A DNA stretch of 64,000 bases, taken from contig CAWDOU010000001.1 of NCBI GenBank assembly GCA_963804055.1, forward strand, positions 434,001-498,000. Reading direction: 5' to 3'. Source of the DNA: Bog-473 sp963804055 (GTDB taxonomy: Bacteria > Actinomycetota > Acidimicrobiia > Acidimicrobiales > RAAP-2). This document shows, piece by piece, positions 59,102 to 64,000 of the stretch; within the stretch, counting starts at the first letter, position 1, and each line of letters starts with the position of its first letter. Both the position numbers and the translations under genes were made by a program. The notes under the pieces were generated by a model, which had not been told where the DNA came from, did not search any database, and worked only from the letters and a program-made list of their open reading frames with translations.

Positions 59102-59895
59102 CGTCCCGCCGTCACGGGGAGCTCGATGCCCGTGATGTTGCGTGCGCCCGGGCCGGCCAGGAAGAGCACCGCCTCGGCGACGTCCGCCGGGTCGACGTGG
59201 CGCCGCAGCGATGCGCCGGCGGCCACGCGGGCGGAGACCTCGTCCGCACTCTCGCCGCTGCGGGTGGCGATGGCGTCGATCATGGCGTCGAGCGGGGCGC
59301 CGGTGACGAACCCGGGCGTCACCACGTTGACCCGCACGTGGGCGCGGCCGAGCTCCTTGGCCATGGTGAGGGAGGCCGTCACCATGGCGCTCTTGGTCGC
59401 CGTGTAGCGGGCCCGCCCTGCGGGGACGGCGCGGGTCCCGATGGTGCCCACCTGAATGATGGATCCCCCCGGATTCGCCGCCATGGCCCGTGCCGCCAGG
59501 CGGCTCAGTTCCAGGGTGCCGATGACGTTCACCTCGAAGGCGTGCCGCCACGACTCCCACTCGCCCTCGGCGACCGAGTCGGTCTCGCCTCCCGCCGTGG
59601 CCACGTTGACCAGGATGTCGATGCGACCGAGGCGGTCGAGGGTCTCGTCCACCAGGGTGCGGCAGGAGGCCAGGTCCGCCAGGTCGAACGAAACGGGCAC
59701 GACCCGGGGACCGGGACCGGGCTGGTGGCCCTCGGTGGTCCCAGAGACCTCGAGGGCCAGTGCCGCGAGGCGACCCTCGTCGCGGGCGGCCACCACGACG
59801 TCGGCGCCCTCCCGGTGCAAGGCCTCCGCACAGGCCCGGCCGATGCCGGGCCCGGCGCCCGCCACGATCGCCACCATGCGGTCCAGGGAGGTCAT
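59098..59895 (-). CDS. Short-chain dehydrogenase/reductase
   Basis: A 265-residue SDR. The nucleotide site is 'VAIVAGAGPGIGRACAEALH' (GxxxGxG), the active site 'ARYTATKSAMVTASL' gives Tyr and Lys, and VGTIGT places the serine/threonine. It oxidises or reduces an alcohol or ketone with NAD(P). It is 16 bp after the other SDR gene and 4-bp overlapped with the VOC gene. The pathway is unknown. Confidence 0.9.
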   Translation of the reverse strand: MTSLDRMVAIVAGAGPGIGRACAEALHREGADVVVAARDEGRLAALALEVSGTTEGHQPGPGPRVVPVSFDLADLASCRTLVDETLDRLGRIDILVNVATAGGETDSVAEGEWESWRHAFEVNVIGTLELSRLAARAMAANPGGSIIQVGTIGTRAVPAGRARYTATKSAMVTASLTMAKELGRAHVRVNVVTPGFVTGAPLDAMIDAIATRSGESADEVSARVAAGASLRRHVDPADVAEAVLFLAGPGARNITGIELPVTAGR

Positions 59896-59911
59896 GGGGC
59901 GGTGCGTCCGG

Positions 59912-60706
59912 TCAATCGCCGAGGTCGGGCGCCCACGCGACGCCGTTGATGTGGCCGCCGCCGTCGACGAAGAGCGTGTTGCCCGTCACGTAGCGGGCGT
60001 CGTCGCTGGCCAGGAAGACGGCGACGGGGGCGATGTCTTCCTCGGGGTCGCCGAGACGTCCCATCGGATTGGAGGCGTCGGCGGCCACCTCGAGCTCGGG
60101 GTGGGCTTCGAAGACGGCTCTCGTGGCCGCCGACTTCGCGCCGGGGCAGATGACGTTGACCCGGATCTGCCACGGGGCCCACTCGCGGGCCGCCGTCCGG
60201 CTGGCGGCGCGCAGCGCCTCCTTCGCCACGTTGTACGACGTCGTGCCCATGTGCGCGTTGACGCCGTTGAGCGAGCACAGGTTGACGACCGCCCCGTCCC
60301 GCTTGGCCTTCATGACCGGCAGCACGGCCTGCATCCCCCAGAACGGCCCGAGGAGACCCATGGAGAGCGCCCACTGCATCTGCTCGTCGGTCGTCGCCTC
60401 GAAGCGTCCGAGGGTGCCACCGCCCCAGGCGTTGTTCACGAGGACGTCCACCGTGCCCCAGGTCTGGAGGGCGACGGCCACCATGCCCGTGACGTCGTCC
60501 TTGGCGCTGGCATCGGTGTGCACGAAGCGCACGTCGGCGTCGAACTCGTTCCGGCAGGCTGCGGCAACCGCCTCGCCGGCGTCGTCGTCGATCTCGGCCA
60601 CGAGGACGCGGGCGCCCTCGCGGGCGAACCGGCGCACAATGCCCCGTCCGATGCCGTCGCCGCCGCCGGTGACGATCGCCACCTTGTCGCGCAGTCGGTC
60701 GGCCAT
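59912..60706 (-). CDS. Short-chain dehydrogenase/reductase
   Basis: A 264-residue SDR. 'VAIVTGGGDGIGRGIVRRFA' binds the cofactor, 'VLVNNAWGGG' is the NNAG-like strand, and 'TTSYNVAKEALRAASR' contains Tyr and Lys. It differs from the adjacent SDR (about 16 bp spacing), so the two likely act at different steps on one substrate. ATG 60706 follows TACGGT by 8 nt. It is the first gene of the operon. Confidence 0.9.
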   Translation of the reverse strand: MADRLRDKVAIVTGGGDGIGRGIVRRFAREGARVLVAEIDDDAGEAVAAACRNEFDADVRFVHTDASAKDDVTGMVAVALQTWGTVDVLVNNAWGGGTLGRFEATTDEQMQWALSMGLLGPFWGMQAVLPVMKAKRDGAVVNLCSLNGVNAHMGTTSYNVAKEALRAASRTAAREWAPWQIRVNVICPGAKSAATRAVFEAHPELEVAADASNPMGRLGDPEEDIAPVAVFLASDDARYVTGNTLFVDGGGHINGVAWAPDLGD

Positions 60707-60791
60707 CGGGACTCACCGTAGCCAGGGCAGTCCGGGGCCGCCCGGTATTCGTCCGGGCGGGAGGGCGATTCGTTCCGCTGGGACGCAGCTC

Positions 60792-61049
60792 CTAGGCCAG
60801 AGACTTGGCCTTGGCGAACCCGCTCGCGCTGTAGACGCCGTCGGGAAAGACGGCATCCCAGGCATCGCGGATCCCGCGGAAGTCCTCGGTCGGCCCGTAG
60901 GCGGCCCGGGCGGCGGCGACCACCTCGTCCCGTCGTGCGGCGACCACCGCGCCCGAGTCGTAGTCCAGCTGGGCGTCGATCTGGGCGATCGCCTCGGCGA
61001 AGCGGGCCTTGTGCCCGATCAGACGGATTCCATTGGCAGGAGGCGTCAT
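60792..61049 (-). CDS. 85-residue protein of unknown function
   Basis: A small soluble, helix-rich protein (starts MTPPANGIRLIGHKARFAEA, ends SGFAKAKSLA). AAGGAA lies 7 nt upstream of ATG 61049. I recognise no family. It sits upstream of the SDR operon on the same strand, 85 bp away, and shares a divergent region containing a large inverted repeat with the SRPBCC gene. Confidence 0.6.
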   Translation of the reverse strand: MTPPANGIRLIGHKARFAEAIAQIDAQLDYDSGAVVAARRDEVVAAARAAYGPTEDFRGIRDAWDAVFPDGVYSASGFAKAKSLA

Positions 61050-61194
61050 GACAGATTCCTTTGTCTGGTGCAGGAGGGCTCTCTCCTGGGAACCCCCGTG
61101 GGCTCGGTGCGTGGCGCGAGCCGGCGCCGGGGAGCAACAACGTAGCGCCCCGACCGGGTCGCGCCGCGCCGGCGCCGAGGCGGCTCAGACAGGT

Positions 61195-61234
61195 ACGTGT
61201 GTCGACCGGCGCCCTCGACCCGGTCGACACACGT
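61195..61234. repeat. Perfect inverted repeat with 15-bp arms in a divergent intergenic region
   Basis: ACGTGTGTCGACCGG (61195-61209) and its exact complement CCGGTCGACACACGT (61220-61234) flank a 10-bp spacer. It lies between the divergent 85-residue and SRPBCC genes, 26 bp before the latter's ATG. Such long perfect arms are rare by chance. Operator, RNA hairpin and cruciform are all possible. Confidence 0.85.
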
Positions 61235-61259
61235 GGCCGCCTGTAGTGAACTGCGAGGG

Positions 61260-61718
61260 ATGACCAAGAGGCTCGAGATCTCGCTCGACATCGCCGCCCC
61301 GCCCGAGCGCGTCTACGCCGCCATCTCCGACGTGACGCGCATGGGCGAGTGGTCGGAGGAATGCCACACCTGCGAGTGGCACGAGGGCTCCGACGGCCCG
61401 GTCGTCGGCGCCGTCTTCGACGGACATAACCGCAATGGGACGCACGAGTGGACGACGCAGGGCAAGGTCATTGAGGCCGATCCCGGCCGGGCCTTCGCAT
61501 TCGAGTGCTCCATGATGGACTTCCACTACTCGACGTGGGGGTACCGCATTGAGCCGACCGGGGCGGGGAGCCGCGTCACGGAGTGGAGTGAGGACCTGCG
61601 GCCGGACTCGGTCCTCGAGTTCAGCCGGCAGACCTCGGGCGTGGACGACCGCACGGAGCAGAATCGCCGGAACATGAGCCTCACCCTGGCCCGCCTCGCC
61701 CGAGCGCTCGAGGACTGA
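61260..61718 (+). CDS. SRPBCC (START-like, polyketide cyclase/dehydrase) protein
   Basis: A 152-residue hydrophobic-pocket protein. 'SLDIAAPPERVYAAISDVTR' and 'MGEWSEECHTCEW' are the usual start, and 'WGYRIEPTGAGSRVTEWSED' forms the later strands. SRPBCC proteins bind lipids or aromatic molecules; some are cyclases. The ATG is fixed by the conserved N-terminus, and there is no strong ribosome-binding site. The long inverted repeat just upstream may control it. Confidence 0.86.
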   Translation: MTKRLEISLDIAAPPERVYAAISDVTRMGEWSEECHTCEWHEGSDGPVVGAVFDGHNRNGTHEWTTQGKVIEADPGRAFAFECSMMDFHYSTWGYRIEPTGAGSRVTEWSEDLRPDSVLEFSRQTSGVDDRTEQNRRNMSLTLARLARALED

Positions 61719-61760
61719 CGCGTTCGGCCTCTTCGAATGGGATCAGGCAGGCGCGCCGGA

Positions 61761-62315
61761 TCACCGCCGGGACCGGTCGCGCACGTACCCGCGATCGCCG
61801 GGCATGGGTTGCACTCTCACGCCGGCGGTCGTGAGGAACTGACGTATCTGGGACGCGTGCTCAACGACGTGGAGCGGGAGGCTGCCGACCATCTCCCCGT
61901 ACTGCATGCCGTGGTATCGATGGGCATCAGGGAGTGGCCGGGCCGCCGCCTCTTCGGTGAGCGCGCCAAGCGTCCGGTGCACCCTTCCGCGGCAGTGGTC
62001 GACGTAACCGAGGAGTTCGGACCTAGTGAATGTCCGGTTGGGGAACGCGGAGGTGTTCTCGTCGAACGGTCGTGGCGGTTCCCACGGCTCGAACTCGGCC
62101 GTGAGGTCGTAGTCGAGCGTCGACAGGGCGTGGTACCCGAGGAACCAGGGTGCCGATCCGTGCAATCCCCCGAGAGCTGTGGGCCCCGTGGGCGCCTCGT
62201 CCGGCCACAGATCCGTCTCCCACAGGTCGTCGGGGCAATCAGTGAGGGCCGCCTCCATCAGCCTCAGCGCACTTTCGAAGTTGCTGGCCATGCTCCGCAC
62301 GAACGGGTTCGTCAC
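61761..62315 (-). CDS. DinB family protein
   Basis: A 184-residue four-helix-bundle protein. 'WFLGYHALSTLDYDLTAEFE' carries one conserved histidine, and 'PLHVVEHASQIRQFLTTAGV' the C-terminal HxxxH metal motif. DinB/YfiT proteins often act as thiol-S-transferases, using mycothiol or bacillithiol. GTG 62315 (VTNPFVRSM) is chosen; the open frame extends upstream into sequence that overlaps the next gene in another frame. Substrate unknown. Confidence 0.8.
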   Translation of the reverse strand: MTNPFVRSMASNFESALRLMEAALTDCPDDLWETDLWPDEAPTGPTALGGLHGSAPWFLGYHALSTLDYDLTAEFEPWEPPRPFDENTSAFPNRTFTRSELLGYVDHCRGRVHRTLGALTEEAAARPLPDAHRYHGMQYGEMVGSLPLHVVEHASQIRQFLTTAGVRVQPMPGDRGYVRDRSRR

Positions 62316-62380
62316 GCCGTACGTCCTAGCGCAAGGCGAGGGAACTGGGAAGCGACCGCCGCCATTCGCGAGCGGGCGTT

Positions 62381-63214
62381 TCAAGCCAAGGGCGTGACAG
62401 GGCTGACGTCGTAGCGCAGTTCCCCGGTCGACGCGTCGATGTCGTAGTACTCGACGCCGGTCTCCACCTGCGGGCCGTCCACGTCGAGGGCCACGGCGAT
62501 CTTGTTGGCGGCATTGCGGACGATGTCGAGGATCAGCTCCGTTGCGGCCGCGGGGCCCAGCGCGTGCACGACCTGCTCGCCGAGCCCGGGAGGCCACTGC
62601 ATCGGCTGCCACACAAAAGCATCGACGACCTGGAGGGCCTGGGCCTGGGCATCGGAGATACCGCTCGGATCGGCGTCATCGAACAGATCACTCCGACCGG
62701 CCTGGTCGATGGCACTCACGCTCCTGCGGGACTGGCAGAGCCGGCAGTCGTGCGCCCTCGCCCCGCGGAGCCTGACCAGTTCGGAGGTCACCGGATCGAG
62801 GGCTGAGAGCTTGGCCACCTCGAGGAGGAATCGTTCGTGGGCCGCCCAGGGATCCGTCCCCGCCGGCGTCGGCATCGGACGCCATTCGTCGCCGAACATC
62901 TCGCGCCAGGCGGCACCGGCGCGCATCGTCATGTCCTCGGTCCACACGGCCAGCACGAACGCCGGGGCACCGGCACCGAGTTCGGCCAGCCCGGCTGCCC
63001 GGACATCGGTGGTCACGGATGCCACATCGACGACCATCTGTCCGGCGAAGACCGCCGCGCCGGATCTCGGCGCGGGAGGAGCGGCCGGGTCGAGGCTCGC
63101 TCGAACGACGGCGCGGGCCAGCTCCGCGACGTCGCTCGGCGTGTTCGAGGCGACTGCGTCGATCAATGCGTCCCAGGCAGCGAAGGCCGCGGACGCTTGA
63201 TCTCGGGCGATCAC
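62381..63214 (-). CDS. Carboxymuconolactone decarboxylase/AhpD-like protein
   Basis: A 277-residue protein. 'LVRLRGARAHDCRLCQSRRS' has the AhpD-type CxxC in the family's ExxxLRxAxxxxCxxC setting, and the helices after it are typical of the CMD fold. AhpD-like members reduce peroxiredoxin partners. The N-terminal 120 residues are an extension with no recognised domain. GTG 63214 lies exactly 6 nt after TAGTGT (leaderless). Confidence 0.85.
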   Translation of the reverse strand: MIARDQASAAFAAWDALIDAVASNTPSDVAELARAVVRASLDPAAPPAPRSGAAVFAGQMVVDVASVTTDVRAAGLAELGAGAPAFVLAVWTEDMTMRAGAAWREMFGDEWRPMPTPAGTDPWAAHERFLLEVAKLSALDPVTSELVRLRGARAHDCRLCQSRRSVSAIDQAGRSDLFDDADPSGISDAQAQALQVVDAFVWQPMQWPPGLGEQVVHALGPAAATELILDIVRNAANKIAVALDVDGPQVETGVEYYDIDASTGELRYDVSPVTPLA

Positions 63215-63575
63215 GTTTCGACACTACCGGTCATGTGGCGGACTGATCGGCGGGGCGGCGAGGCACAGCCCTACGGGTCGCCGGGGTAGGTGGTCGTGGT
63301 CGGGGTCGGGGCATGCCCCGTCGTCTCTTGAGCGTTTTGGAAGCCCTGCGCGGTCCGACAACCCTTCGCCTAATGGGAGGCCGATGCGACGCCATGCGGG
63401 ACGGTGCTGCAGTCGTACCCCGTTGAGATCACCGCCCGGTCCCAGCCCTGCTCATGGGGCTTCGACGGACCCGATGACCCGCAGCCCGTGAGACTCAGAG
63501 AGGCACGCCGTCGGAGGTACGAAGAATCATTCAAGAGGCCTTGTCGTCACTGGGCCGCCCTTCGATGGGTGATTC
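63215..63575. other. Gene-free 361-bp stretch with a 14-bp palindrome
   Basis: No convincing gene is visible. CGGGGCATGCCCCG (63307-63320) is a perfect palindrome. The stretch separates the leaderless AhpD-like gene from the downstream end of the lipoprotein gene. Confidence 0.5.
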
Positions 63576-64000
63576 TCAGCCGAAGTCCCCGTACGTCACG
63601 ACGCAGCGGGTGGGTTTCAGGTCGTCCACTTGCTCAATCGGCGCGACGAGGTGCCAGGTCGTCTGGCCGACCGAGACCCCTTCGTCGTTGTCGCCGACCT
63701 CCACGTGGTGATGCCCGAAGACGGTCTTTGAAGTCAGGACGCTGACCTGCAGCTGCAGCGCACCCACTTGTTGTCCGCCGACCACCGGCAGTGCCGCCGG
63801 GGGACTGATTCTTCCCGTGGCCACGACCTGTGTGCCGGACGCATTGAGCGTGCACCTGGTGGAGCGCAGGTGTCCGATGGACGCGCTCACCGAAGTCGGC
63901 AGGCTTCTCCCGGGCGAGGATGCGCTCGGTGAGCAGGCGGACGTGGCTACGGCAACGAGGAGGAGGCCGGCGCCGATCGCCGCCGGGAACCTCCCGGCGA
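63576..64000 (-). CDS. Lipoprotein, partial (start beyond window)
   Basis: The frame runs off the right end. From 64000 inward it reads a signal sequence 'FPAAIGAGLLLVAVATSACS' with a clear lipobox (TSAC), then a Ser/Pro-rich linker and a beta-rich domain ('GHHHVEVGDNDEGVSVGQTT'; final residues RCVVTYGDFG). The mature protein would be lipid-anchored on the outer face of the membrane. No family recognised. The shorter frame starting at 63890 is internal. Confidence 0.75.
   Translation of the reverse strand, partial: AGRFPAAIGAGLLLVAVATSACSPSASSPGRSLPTSVSASIGHLRSTRCTLNASGTQVVATGRISPPAALPVVGGQQVGALQLQVSVLTSKTVFGHHHVEVGDNDEGVSVGQTTWHLVAPIEQVDDLKPTRCVVTYGDFG

Noticed and set aside
1..64000. tRNA, rRNA, CRISPR or insertion-sequence genes
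   Set aside because: None was recognised on either strand by motif reading; a dedicated search (tRNAscan, CRISPR finder, ISfinder) would be needed to exclude a diverged one.

Overview
The window is GC-rich, densely packed actinobacterial DNA (Actinomycetota). An Acidimicrobiia-like soil or water lineage is my best guess. The reasons are F420-type luciferase-like oxidoreductases, two acyl-CoA dehydrogenases, a Zn-ribbon (DUF35)/thiolase pair, DUF1345, DUF3052 and LtrA proteins, a surface protein built of 'GYWLVASDGGIF' repeats, and many leaderless start codons placed 6-7 nt after a TANNNT -10 box. No rRNA, tRNA, CRISPR array, insertion sequence or phage gene was seen. The taxonomic call is inference; nothing here is a phylogenetic marker I could place.

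Layout. 0-3.9 kb: acyl-CoA dehydrogenase, a MarR/MFS pair with a clear operator, and an orphan LuxR-type response regulator. 3.9-7.7 kb: a 54-residue hydrophobic protein, a STAS protein, then a translationally coupled four-gene set (acyl-CoA dehydrogenase, PIG-L deacetylase, NodS-like methyltransferase, GT2 glycosyltransferase) that may make a modified glycolipid. 7.7-19 kb: housekeeping and accessory genes, including a stress-like module at 16.5-17.6 kb (DUF6458 protein, a second 54-residue hydrophobic protein, a related 149-residue protein) behind candidate SigB/SigF promoters, then signal peptidase I. 19-20 kb: a zeta-type toxin with a ParD-like antitoxin. 20-25.8 kb: a divergent lipid or steroid-like catabolic region.

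29.7-35.5 kb holds a complete VanA-type glycopeptide-resistance locus. vanH-vanA-vanX lie on the minus strand with overlapping genes. vanR-vanS-vanZ are divergent on the plus strand, and a VapBC toxin-antitoxin pair follows. This is the best-supported functional system in the window. 35.8-40.0 kb is one 1392-residue secreted modular protein with an exact 672-bp internal tandem duplication. 40.3-41.8 kb is an Nramp-family transporter preceded by an unannotated 21-codon leader peptide and RNA hairpins, one of which can mask the transporter's ribosome-binding site.

42-64 kb is mostly housekeeping: quinone oxidoreductase, glutathione peroxidase, peptide deformylase, RpiB, isoleucyl-tRNA synthetase, short-chain dehydrogenases, thioesterases, DinB and AhpD-like proteins. 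It also holds a TetR fragment, a dispersed 30-bp repeat, a perfect 15-bp-arm inverted repeat at 61.2 kb and a lipoprotein gene cut by the window end.

At least three genes (MFS transporter, second acyl-CoA dehydrogenase, epoxide hydrolase) are broken by one- or two-base indels, often in short homopolymers. Their reading frames are otherwise well conserved, which suggests sequencing or assembly errors rather than true decay; reads would settle it.
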